A stretch of DNA of 22,290 bases, taken from the NCBI GenBank assembly GCA_937889225.1, contig CALAST010000043.1, forward strand, positions 1-22,290, in the 5' to 3' direction. The stretch comes from an uncultured Lachnobacterium sp. Lineage in GTDB: Bacteria; Bacillota; Clostridia; Lachnospirales; Lachnospiraceae. Within the stretch, counting starts at the first letter, position 1. Each line of letters opens with the position of its first letter. Shown here piece by piece: positions 1 to 8,490 of this stretch. The position numbers and the translations under genes were made by a program. The notes under the pieces were generated by a model. It saw nothing but the letters and a program-made list of their open reading frames with translations. It searched no databases and was not told the DNA's origin.

Positions 1-66
1 AGGGATTACAAGCATTTAATGTTGAGTCTGCACCGATTACTCGATACAGAGGGTATTCTGTTCGAT

Positions 67-103
67 AAAAAATCTATACTTCTGTATCTATTTATACAGA
101 TTT
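67..103 (-). terminator. Possible intrinsic terminator after greA and the 33-aa ORF
   Basis: On the minus strand, CTGTAT-AAATAG-ATACAG forms a 6-bp hairpin (82-99), and a run of six T follows a few bases later (about 67-72). An alternative outer pairing AAATCT/AGATTT (70-75 with 98-103) overlaps it. The stem is short and AT-rich, so this is a plausible but weak terminator placed just after the last stop codon of the greA transcript. Confidence 0.4.
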
Positions 104-105
104 GT

Positions 106-207
106 TCAAATTTTCTGTAACAGTTTATTTACCCATTTTATTTTCCCTGCCTTTGTATCTTTTATCATATCTCCAAGTTGTTTGGATAATTCTTGTGGTT
201 TTTTCAT
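106..207 (-). CDS. 33-aa small protein or truncated N-terminal remnant downstream of greA
   Basis: A minus-strand frame of 33 codons starts at ATG 207 and stops at TGA 106. It begins MKKPQELSKQLGDMIK and ends KLLQKI. Its ribosome site GGAGG sits 8-9 bases before the ATG and is better than that of most genes here, which is why I report so short a frame. It is lysine-rich, probably helical, and starts 39 bp after the greA stop, so it is likely on the same transcript. A hairpin follows the stop. It might be a genuine small protein, or the surviving N-terminus of a longer protein that has lost its 3' part. I do not recognise a family with certainty and assign no function. Confidence 0.4.
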   Translation of the reverse strand: MKKPQELSKQLGDMIKDTKAGKIKWVNKLLQKI

Positions 208-246
208 TCCATTTTTCCTCCTAATTTTCTACTGTATCCCTATTAC

Positions 247-750
247 CTAGAATTTCCGTAATTCTTCGCTTCCGTCATCGACCGTATTTACAATGCTTTT
301 TATTTCTACAAAATAAGAATAATTGTCATTAACTTTTACTTCACATCGGTCTCCTACTTTTTTTCCAAAAATAGCACTTCCTAATGGTGACTCTTTGCTG
401 ATTAAATTCTTGAGAGAATTACTTCTTACGGTTGTGACTACTTTATAAGTCTCTATTTCATCATCTTCTTCAAAATACAATTCTACGGTATTGTTCATAC
501 CCACTTCATCTTCAGCCGAATCCTCTGAAATAATTTTTGCAGTACGAATCATTTTTTCCAAATAGCGAATACGACTTTCGTTTTGATTTTTGAACTGCTT
601 TGCTGCTTTGTATTCAAAATTTTCACTCAAATCGCCATGTGCTCTGGCAACCTTTACATCTTCTAATGCTTGCTTACGCACGACTAATTTGCGATATTCA
701 ATTTCTTCTTCCATTTTTTTTATGTCTTTTGCCGTTAATTCATCGTACAT
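247..750 (-). CDS. greA: GreA/GreB-family transcription elongation (transcript cleavage) factor
   Basis: 167 aa, close to the usual 158-160 for GreA. Gre factors insert a coiled coil into the RNA polymerase secondary channel and stimulate cleavage of backtracked RNA. The N-terminal coiled coil (about 1-75) carries the family tip signature ARAHGDLSENFEYKAAK with the acidic D and E that hold the catalytic Mg2+. The C-terminal FKBP-like domain has the family end motif SPLGSAIFGKKVGD near 122-135. The start is set by AAGAAGGG about 6 bases before ATG 750. The gene sits 146 bp after the phosphopantetheinyl transferase stop, so it may have its own promoter, although I could not identify a clear one. 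GreA is the likelier name, but divergent paralogues are common in Clostridia, so the symbol is less certain than the family. Confidence 0.88.
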   Translation of the reverse strand: MYDELTAKDIKKMEEEIEYRKLVVRKQALEDVKVARAHGDLSENFEYKAAKQFKNQNESRIRYLEKMIRTAKIISEDSAEDEVGMNNTVELYFEEDDEIETYKVVTTVRSNSLKNLISKESPLGSAIFGKKVGDRCEVKVNDNYSYFVEIKSIVNTVDDGSEELRKF

Positions 751-837
751 TCCAATCCCTTCTTTCTAAATTTTATCTTATATCTAGCACTATAAATCAA
801 AAACCATACAATCAAAATTTCATGCTTGCAGTATTCT

Positions 838-873
838 AAGACTTTTTATTCACATACTTCACAATCAAGTCTT
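838..873 (-). terminator. Weak inverted repeat between the PPTase gene and greA
   Basis: A 7-bp perfect inverted repeat, AAGACTT/AAGTCTT, with a 22-base loop lies 24 bp after the PPTase stop. No T-run follows it on the minus strand, so it is a poor terminator. It is recorded as the only structure seen in the 146-bp gap. Confidence 0.2.
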
Positions 874-896
874 GCTATATGATAAAAATCACTTTT

Positions 897-1631
897 TTAT
901 GACCATTCTTCACACTTTACATAAGAATAGCAACACATATGCTTTGTTATATTACTGCTATATATACTCATACAGACATCCTCTGTTATCCACCGTGTTT
1001 CAAATCCTTCTGTCTCCAACACTTCTACCTGTTCAAATCCAATTGCAAGTCCTCTGCCATCTGCCTTTGCCAAACTTTCTTTTCTTGTCCACAGTTCCAC
1101 ATATGCTCTAGTACGTTCTTCTTTTGGCAGATTTAAAAAATATGCATATTCCTTTTGGGTACAAATGCGTTTTGCCATGGAAATAAGCTGATTACCCTTC
1201 TCTGGTGAAAATAATTTGCGGTTAGTTTCTTCCAAATCAATTCCTATGTTTTCATCCGAAATCGCACATGCAACATAATGCTCAGAATGTGTAAGACTAA
1301 AAAACAGATTTCTATAAGGCTTATCCATATGCTCATCTTCCTGTATATATTCATAACGCAAAAGCATTGGCTTACCATGCTCCCCATAAGCAAATTCTGC
1401 CTTTTCATAATCAATGCCTTCCTGCTCTAATGCAAAACGTAAAAGAAGTCCTGCCATAAGGGAACGAAGTTTGTCCTTTTCATTTTTACAGCGAAGAATT
1501 TTACTTCTTCGCTGCTCATTGACTTTTTTTAATATGCAAGGCAAATTCTTAGAATCTGAAACTGCCCTTTCCTCTTTCTGTCCATCAAAACCGGTCCATT
1601 CACCAATTTTTGTATAATATACCTTTACCAC
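897..1631 (-). CDS. 4'-phosphopantetheinyl transferase, Sfp type
   Basis: 244 aa from a GTG start at 1631. AGGAG lies 4 bases upstream, and the frame can be read further upstream only inside uppP, so the GTG is preferred. The family transfers phosphopantetheine from CoA to a serine of acyl or peptidyl carrier proteins in the cytoplasm. Visible motifs are FFSLTHS (110-116, His115), GIDLEE (130-135, Mg2+ ligands Asp132 and Glu134) and WTRKESLAKADGRGL (181-195, Lys184/Glu185), all as in Sfp-like two-lobed enzymes rather than the small AcpS type. No carrier protein, polyketide or NRPS gene is nearby, so the substrate is unknown and could be the fatty-acid ACP. It is the last gene of the mscL-kinase-uppP run, 19 bp after uppP. 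Confidence 0.88.
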   Translation of the reverse strand: MVKVYYTKIGEWTGFDGQKEERAVSDSKNLPCILKKVNEQRRSKILRCKNEKDKLRSLMAGLLLRFALEQEGIDYEKAEFAYGEHGKPMLLRYEYIQEDEHMDKPYRNLFFSLTHSEHYVACAISDENIGIDLEETNRKLFSPEKGNQLISMAKRICTQKEYAYFLNLPKEERTRAYVELWTRKESLAKADGRGLAIGFEQVEVLETEGFETRWITEDVCMSIYSSNITKHMCCYSYVKCEEWS

Positions 1632-1650
1632 ATTGCTCCTATCACATATC

Positions 1651-2547
1651 TCAAATAACTCCCATAAATCCACAAGCCAACACGACAATACCAAGCACAA
1701 TACGATACCATCCAAATACCTTAAAGTCATGTTTTCGAATATAGCTCAATAAGAATTTAATGACAAATACAGATACTAAAAATGCACTTATCATACCTGC
1801 TGCTAAAATAATCAACTCACTTTGGGATAATGCAAAGCCAAAATCCAAAAATTCCAAAAGACTTGCACCAAGCATAACCGGAATTGCTAAGATAAAGGTA
1901 AATTCACTCGCTGCTTTTCTGGAAATACCAATTAATAAAGCACCGATGATGGTTGCACCCGAACGGGAAGTTCCCGGAAACGCTGCTGCAATAAGCTGGA
2001 ATACGCCAATTGCTGCTGCCATTGCCCATGTAATATCCATCATATCTTCTACTCTTGCCCGTCTATCTGCATTACGGGTTTCTATTAAAATAAAAGCAAT
2101 ACCAAATACAATTAAAGCAATGGAAACACCTTGTGCATTGTAAAATAATTCATCGCAAATATCATCGATACCCAATGCTACAAACACAATCGCAGGAAGA
2201 CATGCTACTACAACTTTCAACCAGTTTACAATAATGTCTACTTTTACTGCAATCGGTCCAAAGAGCCAATATTTTTTCTGCCATATACCATAACTTTTAT
2301 CAATAATATCTGCATTTTTTGCACTTGTAAACGGCCAGATTAAATTCCAAAACAATACAATAACTGCTAAAATTGCACCAAGCTGTATGACAACAAGAAA
2401 CATATCCCAAAAGGATTCACTTACATTTAATTTTACAAATTCATTTAATAAAATCATATGACCGGTACTGCTAATTGGAAGCCATTCCGTAATTCCCTCC
2501 ACAATACCAAATAAAACTGCTTTTAAAATTTCAAAAATTGATTCCAT
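1651..2547 (-). CDS. uppP: Undecaprenyl-diphosphatase UppP (BacA)
   Basis: 298 aa multi-spanning membrane protein. UppP removes one phosphate from undecaprenyl diphosphate, regenerating the lipid carrier used for peptidoglycan and wall polymers. Excess UppP gives bacitracin tolerance in other bacteria. Both catalytic motifs are intact: EGITEWLPISSTGH (17-30, with Glu17, Glu21 and His30) and PGTSRSGAT (191-199, Arg195). Many hydrophobic helices follow the family pattern. The start is supported by AAGGAAG 7 bases before ATG 2547. It starts 24 bp after the DegV-fused kinase stops and is followed 19 bp later by the PPTase, so it is probably co-transcribed with the upstream sensor kinases, an unusual setting for an otherwise housekeeping enzyme. 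Confidence 0.95.
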   Translation of the reverse strand: MESIFEILKAVLFGIVEGITEWLPISSTGHMILLNEFVKLNVSESFWDMFLVVIQLGAILAVIVLFWNLIWPFTSAKNADIIDKSYGIWQKKYWLFGPIAVKVDIIVNWLKVVVACLPAIVFVALGIDDICDELFYNAQGVSIALIVFGIAFILIETRNADRRARVEDMMDITWAMAAAIGVFQLIAAAFPGTSRSGATIIGALLIGISRKAASEFTFILAIPVMLGASLLEFLDFGFALSQSELIILAAGMISAFLVSVFVIKFLLSYIRKHDFKVFGWYRIVLGIVVLACGFMGVI

Positions 2548-2571
2548 AATACTACTTCCTTTTTCTATTTA

Positions 2572-5229
2572 TTATTTTTTTACTACAGCAATGCCTACGG
2601 TGCCAAGCCCTGCATTGCAAGAATTCGATACAGATGCACTATTAAAGATAATCTGTTCAAATTCTCCATATTTTTTTACTTCCTGCAAAAGAATTTCCTG
2701 CTGTTTCACACTACATCCTGCATGTGTAACAAAGACAATCCTTTTATCTAATTTTCTGTAATTTTTCAAACGAAGACGTATAAATCCTACCCATGTCTTT
2801 TCTAAAGCTCCAATTCGCGTGCCATAAACCGTTGGTTTCCCACCTACAACGCGAAGTACCGGGCGTACCTTTAAAAATTTACACAATGCTGCGGTAATCT
2901 TATCTGTATAGCCTCTTTCTCCAAAAATTTGAACGGACGGCAATAGAAAGCTTGTAGAAATCGTTCCTCGCAACCTCTTTATTTCACTACAGATTTCATC
3001 CAACGAAACTCCTTCCCTTGCCATCTTTGCGGCATGCAAAACAGAAATGCCTTGACCGCACGAAATATGACCGGAATCGATGATATGTACATTATCAAAT
3101 CCCTGTGCGGCTATTTTCGCCTTCTCATATCCATTAGAAGAATATTTAGATGACGCAATATGCAATACCGCATCCGCCTGTGATAACACTTCTGCAAAAA
3201 ATGCTTCATATTCCTCTACCGTAGCTCCATCCGCAGTTGCTGTACTCGTTGTTTCTGATAAATATCGTTTAAAGTTACTTACATCCAATTCTTTGGTATC
3301 ACAAAATCTGCCCTGTTCTGTCTTAATGTATAAATACATCAAACGGATATCGTATTTTTCCAAAAGTTCTGTTGGTATGTCACACATACAATCGGATGTA
3401 ATATATAATTTTTTTCTTCTTCGCCATAATTTTCTTGTCGAAGATAGTCCTTCTTCCATCATTCCGTTATCATATTTTACTAATTCAGACGGAATAAACT
3501 GAATAATCTCCGCTTCTAACCTATCCGGCTGCAATGGTTTTTCCAAAAATCCATCAAAATAACTTTTAATTAATTTATCTTCTTCACCAAAATACGTGTT
3601 GGCAGATACAAGCAGCGCCGGTACGTTTTTACATAATCCATTATCCTGCCTTTGTATTTCCCTTAAAAGCTGCACACCATCCATTCCCGGCATTTTATAA
3701 TCCAACAGCAATAAATGATAGTACTTACTTTTTGTTTTTTCCAAAACATCCTGCACATTATTTGAAGTATCTATCTGCATCTTGGTATCTTGCAGCAGTT
3801 TGGAAGCTACGATAAGATTTAAATCATTGTCATCTGCAATCAAAATCCTTGCCTCCGGTGCCTCAAAACTACAGGTATAATGTGCTCTATCCAAATGATT
3901 ATCCATATAAAATACATCACCAATTGCAGTTTCCTCTATAATCTGTTGTTCAAAAGATACCGTAAATACAGAACCTTTTGTATAAATACTGTCAATCGCA
4001 ATTGTACCACCCATTAAATCCAAAAGCTGCTTTGTAATCGCAAGACCAAGTCCCGTTCCTTCAATTTTTTGGTTCTTTTCCCGGTCTACTCGTTCAAATG
4101 CATCAAATAAATGCTTAATATCTTCTTTGCGGATTCCCATTCCGGTATCTTCTACTGCTATTTTTAATCGAACATGGTTTTCATCCGTCTTTTCAAATCG
4201 ACAGGAAAGTAAAACCTCACCTTCTGTTGTATATTTGACTGCATTCGATAAAAGATTAATTAAAATCTGCTTGATTCGTTTCTCATCTCCACGCAATACA
4301 GATGGCAGATTCTCATCTATCTCTACTTCAAGTTTCAGCTTCTTTTTATTCATGGATGGTCGCATCAATTCGATTACGTCACGAAAAAGTTCCTTCGTCT
4401 CATAATCCTTCAACACCAACTCCATTTTCTGAATCTCTAATTGAGACATATCAAGAATATCATTAATTAAAGATAACAGCATATTGCTGGCATTTTGGAT
4501 ATGATTTGCATACTCCTGTATTTTTTCGTTTGGTTCTTCTCGAAGTATCAATTCATTTAAACCAATAATAGCATTAATCGGCGTACGAATTTCGTGGCTC
4601 ATATTTGCAAAAAACTGATTTTTTGCAGCACTCACACGCTGCAATTCTTCTTTCTGCATCTGGCTGATGATACGTTCCTTCTCAAACACTTTCACTTGAA
4701 GTTTTAACACCAAGCCAACGGTAATCCCCACTACAATAACTGCAAAAAGGGAATCAAAATGCACCTCAAAATTTGAGGCAAGAAGCAAAACATTCTCGGG
4801 ATAACAATAGCTTCTAAAATACGCATTTAAATAAGCTATTAATGTTATTATCAAAAAAATGGCAAGCTTTTTCCCCGAAAACATCAAAAACACATAGAAA
4901 ATACCCATTAAAAACCAAACAGCAGCTCCACTATTGGTTCCTCCACCTTTGATAAATATTTCCGGCAATGCAAATACGATAATCACAATACCTGCGACTA
5001 TGGAAGCCGTATCTATATTTCGATAACGAAATGTCATAATTAATGCTGTAAGAAATCCCACAAACATTACAAGATAAATCCCTAACAGCGATTCTAAATT
5101 TTCCAAAGTAAAGCCTTCTAAAATTGCTAACCCGACGGAAACCGTTCCTACCAACAGAATTGTGCGGAATAATCGTTCTTTAATTTCCAGTTCCTCGGAA
5201 AAAATCGATTGATATAATTTTTTTATCAT
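2572..5229 (-). CDS. Membrane hybrid histidine kinase-receiver fused to a DegV-like domain
   Basis: 885 aa. Residues 20-180 hold about six hydrophobic segments with no large external domain. A short coil leads to HisKA with FFANMSHEIRTPINAII (His212), then HATPase_c with N-box QILINLLSNAVKY (321-333), G1 DTGMG (361-365), F-box LFDAFER and G2 GTGLGL (391-396). A receiver (about 460-575) has DD (466-467), phospho-acceptor Asp510 in LLLLDYKMPGMDG, Ser542 and Lys564. From about 607 to the end lies a DegV-like domain: ITSDCMCDIP (610-619) in place of TDSTADLP, TTSTAT in place of TTSQP, IIDSGHISCGQG (716-727), and a final GLGTVGIAVV. DegV/FakB proteins bind a fatty acid and present it to a kinase. 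Here the usual C-terminal HxGPG appears as CNAGLG, so ligand binding may be altered. The start has GAGGAA 7 bases upstream. It lies 15 bp after the HPt-kinase gene. Kinase domains are certain; ligand and output are inferred. Confidence 0.9.
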   Translation of the reverse strand: MIKKLYQSIFSEELEIKERLFRTILLVGTVSVGLAILEGFTLENLESLLGIYLVMFVGFLTALIMTFRYRNIDTASIVAGIVIIVFALPEIFIKGGGTNSGAAVWFLMGIFYVFLMFSGKKLAIFLIITLIAYLNAYFRSYCYPENVLLLASNFEVHFDSLFAVIVVGITVGLVLKLQVKVFEKERIISQMQKEELQRVSAAKNQFFANMSHEIRTPINAIIGLNELILREEPNEKIQEYANHIQNASNMLLSLINDILDMSQLEIQKMELVLKDYETKELFRDVIELMRPSMNKKKLKLEVEIDENLPSVLRGDEKRIKQILINLLSNAVKYTTEGEVLLSCRFEKTDENHVRLKIAVEDTGMGIRKEDIKHLFDAFERVDREKNQKIEGTGLGLAITKQLLDLMGGTIAIDSIYTKGSVFTVSFEQQIIEETAIGDVFYMDNHLDRAHYTCSFEAPEARILIADDNDLNLIVASKLLQDTKMQIDTSNNVQDVLEKTKSKYYHLLLLDYKMPGMDGVQLLREIQRQDNGLCKNVPALLVSANTYFGEEDKLIKSYFDGFLEKPLQPDRLEAEIIQFIPSELVKYDNGMMEEGLSSTRKLWRRRKKLYITSDCMCDIPTELLEKYDIRLMYLYIKTEQGRFCDTKELDVSNFKRYLSETTSTATADGATVEEYEAFFAEVLSQADAVLHIASSKYSSNGYEKAKIAAQGFDNVHIIDSGHISCGQGISVLHAAKMAREGVSLDEICSEIKRLRGTISTSFLLPSVQIFGERGYTDKITAALCKFLKVRPVLRVVGGKPTVYGTRIGALEKTWVGFIRLRLKNYRKLDKRIVFVTHAGCSVKQQEILLQEVKKYGEFEQIIFNSASVSNSCNAGLGTVGIAVVKK

Positions 5230-5244
5230 ATCTTTGTTCCTCTT

Positions 5245-7989
5245 TTACACTTTCGCTAGCTTATCTTTTTGTTTTCTTAAAGTTTCATAAGCAGACATAT
5301 AATCATACATCTCTATTTTCTTACGAATTGGTACTGCAATTTCTTTTAAGTCTTTTCCTCCAAAAGAATATTTTTCAAGTTCTTCTATTATCTGCATCAT
5401 CTGTACGCCATCCAACATATAAGATGCTTCTTCCAGCTCTACAAGTGCTTTTTCAAATTCTGCCTCAGAAATTGTTGGTTTTGTCTGTGCTTCCGTTACT
5501 TCGTCTATACCTTCCGTCTCCTTAAACCAATTGGAAATCAGGGAAAGAACTCTGCCATATTCTATTATCATGGATTCATGATTCTCATAAATATACACAG
5601 TATTCATTTCTTTTCCGGCTGCCTCCAGTTTCTTTGCCATTTCTGACAAAGTTACTGCCCCGATACTTAACATAGAACTTTTTGTACCATGAACTGCCAC
5701 CGTATAATCTTTCCAATTTTTCTGTGTATACAGATTCTTTATCAAATCCAAATGTTCTTTTCCGCTTTCCAGATGTGTCCTTAAAATATCTATATAATTT
5801 TTTTCATTTCCACAATAAAGAATACCTTTCTTCACATCCAGATTTCCAATTACCAGTTGCGGTTTTTGTATGTTCTCTTTTTCCGTTTCTTTTTCTTGTA
5901 CTACTTCTAAAACTTCTGTTTTTTTCTCACTATGTACAACATTTCTTCGGAATACAATATGACGTTTTAATGCACGTACCAAAACAGAGCTTTCGATTGG
6001 TTTTGGTACAAAATCATTAAATCCTTCCCGCATAAACATTTCCCTTGCACCTGCAATTGCATTTGCAGTCAGAGCAATGACCGGTATCTGTTTAAAATAA
6101 TCATCCTCCAAACTGCGGATACGATGCAACGCTTCCACACCATCCATGCCCGGCATCATATGGTCCATAAAAATCAAGTCATATTCTTTTGTTTTAATTT
6201 TCTTAAGGGCTTCCTCTCCACTAAGTGCAAACGATACCTGAATCTGATATTCTTTTAGCAAGCCTTCTACTACACGAATATTCATACGATTATCGTCTAC
6301 TACCAAAACATGGACAGAAGAAGCATCCAGTTCATTTTCGGATACTAAAATACCGGCTTCATCCCTACTTCTTAACACATTAAAGATAGAGAGAATAAAA
6401 AACGGTTTATAGACACGATTAATTGCCTTATTTGGCACTTTTGCATCATCATAATGGTCTATAATAATACTTACGCAAATACGCTTAGCCAAATCATCAA
6501 AATATGCCGAATCTTCTTTATATTCCAAAAGACTGATAAATACATGGGTTAACTGTTCTGACTCATCTTTGCGTTTTAATTCCTGTAAATTTCTGCATAC
6601 ATAACAAGTAATATCCAACTGTGCTATCATGCCTTGAATATTTCCTGCATATTCATCACGAATGGAGGTATACGCAAACTGCTCCATATCTATGTAAACA
6701 GCGGCACAATAATCTTCTTTGTTTTCGATTTGTGCGATTGGCGTTTCATCATATACTTTTTGTGGAATTACAATCTGAAATTCACTGCCTTTCCCCTCCT
6801 CACTCTTTGCGGTAATAAATCCACCCATTTTATTTACAATAACCTGTACAATTGCAAGACCAAGACCAATTCCTTGTTCCTGTCGATTTCTTCCGGTATC
6901 TGCCTGTGCATATTTCTCAAATAAATTTTCCAAAATCTCACTTGACATACCAATACCCGTATCTTTTACGGTAATAATCAAATTAATGCCATAGCTTTCT
7001 CTGCGATATCCTACCCCTACAGTAATACAGCCTTCGTTCGTAAATTTAATCGCATTATTTACCACATTTAAAATAACTCTGCGGACTTTCTGTTCATCCC
7101 CGATTAAGACTCCCGGCATGGAAATATCACAATTTACAATCAATTCCAGATTTTTTTCTGATTTTCTTGCCATTGTCATATTAATGACATCATAAATCGT
7201 AGAAGTAATGTGATAGTTTTCCTGTACCAATTCGAAATTTTCATCCTGCAATTCTGAAAAGTCTAAAATATCCCCTACAACGGCCATTAAATTTCTTCCT
7301 GCTGAACGAATATTTAAAATATCATCCTTCAATTCCGGTGGAACATCGCTTTTTAACATAATTTCGCTAATCCCGCAAATGGAATTGATTGGCGTACGAA
7401 TTTCATGACTGACATTCGCCAAAAAGTCATCTTTCTGACGTTCTGTTGCTTTCAATGCCCCAATCGCATGCTTTAGATATTTTTTTGCACTTTCCTGTTT
7501 TTTCATCATAAAATACACGACAATTTCCACCAGATAAATACCGGTAAAACGCAAGAATATCCGCATATGCTCCAACATATTTGCAGCCTGGACACTATCT
7601 TTGATTATATCAAAATAAAACAGCATCAACGTATAGGAAATAAACGGAATTCCAATAATTCTGGGAATTTCATACAATCCGAGCAAAATGACTAACGCTG
7701 AAAATGTAGACAACACATCAAATACGTCATTGACGTAATACGCATAAAACAGCATATTAAATTGACATACAATGGTTACATAATACGCACGAAACTGATA
7801 CGTTTTGTATTTTGAAAAAAAGAAAAACCATCCAAAAAACATCTGCACAAGAATACAGACAAGTCCCCATGAATTCCATCCGCTTTTATTCCCCATCACT
7901 AGCGTACTGCAGCAATAGATACTGTATATTGTCAATACAATCAGCTCTACCTGTCTTTTACTCATCTTTTCATAACTATTATTTTCCAT
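5245..7989 (-). CDS. Membrane hybrid histidine kinase with pseudo-receiver, receiver and HPt domain
   Basis: 914 aa from ATG 7989 (AGGAG 6 bases upstream; a TTG 21 bases earlier is possible but less likely). Residues about 14-165 are several hydrophobic helices. HisKA carries FLANVSHEIRTPINS (His195). HATPase_c follows with the N-box (VVNNAIKF), DTGIG and GIGLGL motifs. Residues about 430-540 look like a degenerate receiver: the phospho-Asp position is Ser (HVFISLLEY), while a terminal YKPF is kept. A complete receiver follows (about 560-670) with VDD, Asp609 in IFMDHMMPGMDG and Lys663. After a charged linker an HPt domain carries VAVHGTKSS (His767), and a further helical tail of about 80 residues ends the protein. 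This is a BarA/ArcB-like order (HK-REC-HPt), so it can run a His-Asp-His relay and pass phosphate to another receiver, such as the stand-alone receiver just upstream. Confidence 0.92.
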   Translation of the reverse strand: MENNSYEKMSKRQVELIVLTIYSIYCCSTLVMGNKSGWNSWGLVCILVQMFFGWFFFFSKYKTYQFRAYYVTIVCQFNMLFYAYYVNDVFDVLSTFSALVILLGLYEIPRIIGIPFISYTLMLFYFDIIKDSVQAANMLEHMRIFLRFTGIYLVEIVVYFMMKKQESAKKYLKHAIGALKATERQKDDFLANVSHEIRTPINSICGISEIMLKSDVPPELKDDILNIRSAGRNLMAVVGDILDFSELQDENFELVQENYHITSTIYDVINMTMARKSEKNLELIVNCDISMPGVLIGDEQKVRRVILNVVNNAIKFTNEGCITVGVGYRRESYGINLIITVKDTGIGMSSEILENLFEKYAQADTGRNRQEQGIGLGLAIVQVIVNKMGGFITAKSEEGKGSEFQIVIPQKVYDETPIAQIENKEDYCAAVYIDMEQFAYTSIRDEYAGNIQGMIAQLDITCYVCRNLQELKRKDESEQLTHVFISLLEYKEDSAYFDDLAKRICVSIIIDHYDDAKVPNKAINRVYKPFFILSIFNVLRSRDEAGILVSENELDASSVHVLVVDDNRMNIRVVEGLLKEYQIQVSFALSGEEALKKIKTKEYDLIFMDHMMPGMDGVEALHRIRSLEDDYFKQIPVIALTANAIAGAREMFMREGFNDFVPKPIESSVLVRALKRHIVFRRNVVHSEKKTEVLEVVQEKETEKENIQKPQLVIGNLDVKKGILYCGNEKNYIDILRTHLESGKEHLDLIKNLYTQKNWKDYTVAVHGTKSSMLSIGAVTLSEMAKKLEAAGKEMNTVYIYENHESMIIEYGRVLSLISNWFKETEGIDEVTEAQTKPTISEAEFEKALVELEEASYMLDGVQMMQIIEELEKYSFGGKDLKEIAVPIRKKIEMYDYMSAYETLRKQKDKLAKV

Positions 7990-8023
7990 ACCAAACTCCT
8001 GCACCTTCAAGCGGTTAAATGCT

Positions 8024-8057
8024 AAAAACGCAGGCTCAAAAATATGCCTACGCTTTT
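8024..8057 (-). terminator. Hairpin with T-run between the receiver gene and the HPt-kinase gene (attenuator?)
   Basis: On the minus strand AAAAGCGTAGGC and GCCTGCGTTTTT pair over 12 positions (two G-T wobbles) around a 10-base loop, and the right arm itself ends in five T. It lies 8 bp after the receiver stop and 34 bp before the next start, leaving no room for a promoter below it. It therefore looks like a leaky terminator or RNA-processing hairpin inside the operon rather than its end. Confidence 0.55.
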
Positions 8058-8065
8058 ATGTATTC

Positions 8066-8461
8066 TTATATCCGGATACCCGTTCTCTTTAACGCATCCT
8101 CAAAACCTTCTTTGTCTACCGGTTTTCCTGAATAAATCGTGCAGCCCAGTTCAAATGCTTTTTGTATATTATCCAAATCATTTAGTGCAGTTGTCATAAT
8201 CACTTTTACCGCTTCACTTTCCGGAATATTTCGTTCTTTTTCCAAATTACGAATGCCTATAAGTGCCTGATATCCATCCATTACCGGCATCATAATATCC
8301 AGACAAACCAAATCATATGGTTTTTCTTCTTCCATCGCCATCATAAATGCATCTACCGCTTCCAAACCGTCCACCGTAACATCGCATTTTCCATACTCAG
8401 CTAAAAAATTGCTCATAAATTTTCTTGTTACAAAATCATCCTCCGCCAATAAAATTCTCAT
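8066..8461 (-). CDS. Stand-alone receiver-domain response regulator (CheY-like)
   Basis: 131 aa, one receiver domain and nothing else. Acidic pocket EDD (7-9), phospho-acceptor Asp55 in VCLDIMMPVMDG, Thr90/Thr91 in the MTTA switch position and Lys113 in SGKP are all present, so it should be phosphorylatable. The start at ATG 8461 is chosen because AAAGGAG lies 6 bases upstream; an in-frame ATG 60 bases earlier has no ribosome site and lies inside the preceding gene. It is 29 bp after the REC-HD-GYP gene and 76 bp before the HPt-kinase gene. Such proteins act either as shuttles in a phosphorelay or by binding a partner protein. With an HPt encoded next door, a shuttle role is a reasonable inference. 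No DNA-binding domain is present. Confidence 0.9.
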   Translation of the reverse strand: MRILLAEDDFVTRKFMSNFLAEYGKCDVTVDGLEAVDAFMMAMEEEKPYDLVCLDIMMPVMDGYQALIGIRNLEKERNIPESEAVKVIMTTALNDLDNIQKAFELGCTIYSGKPVDKEGFEDALKRTGIRI

Positions 8462-8490
8462 TTTGTTCTCCTTTACACTATATATATTTT

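Noticed and set aside
3..68. Plus-strand open frame ending at 68 (...FNVESAPITRYRGYSVR stop), possibly the 3' end of a gene entering from the left
   Set aside because: Only 21 codons are visible, rare CGA codons are present, and all other genes lie on the minus strand; too short to support.
1632..1730. Upstream extension of the PPTase frame by 33 codons
   Set aside because: It lies within the end of uppP in another frame, has no ribosome site, and AGGAG sits before the GTG at 1631.
2572..5229. Idea that the DegV part is a separate gene with readthrough
   Set aside because: The frame is continuous across codons 575-610 with no stop and no ribosome site before a suitable start; fusion is the simplest reading.
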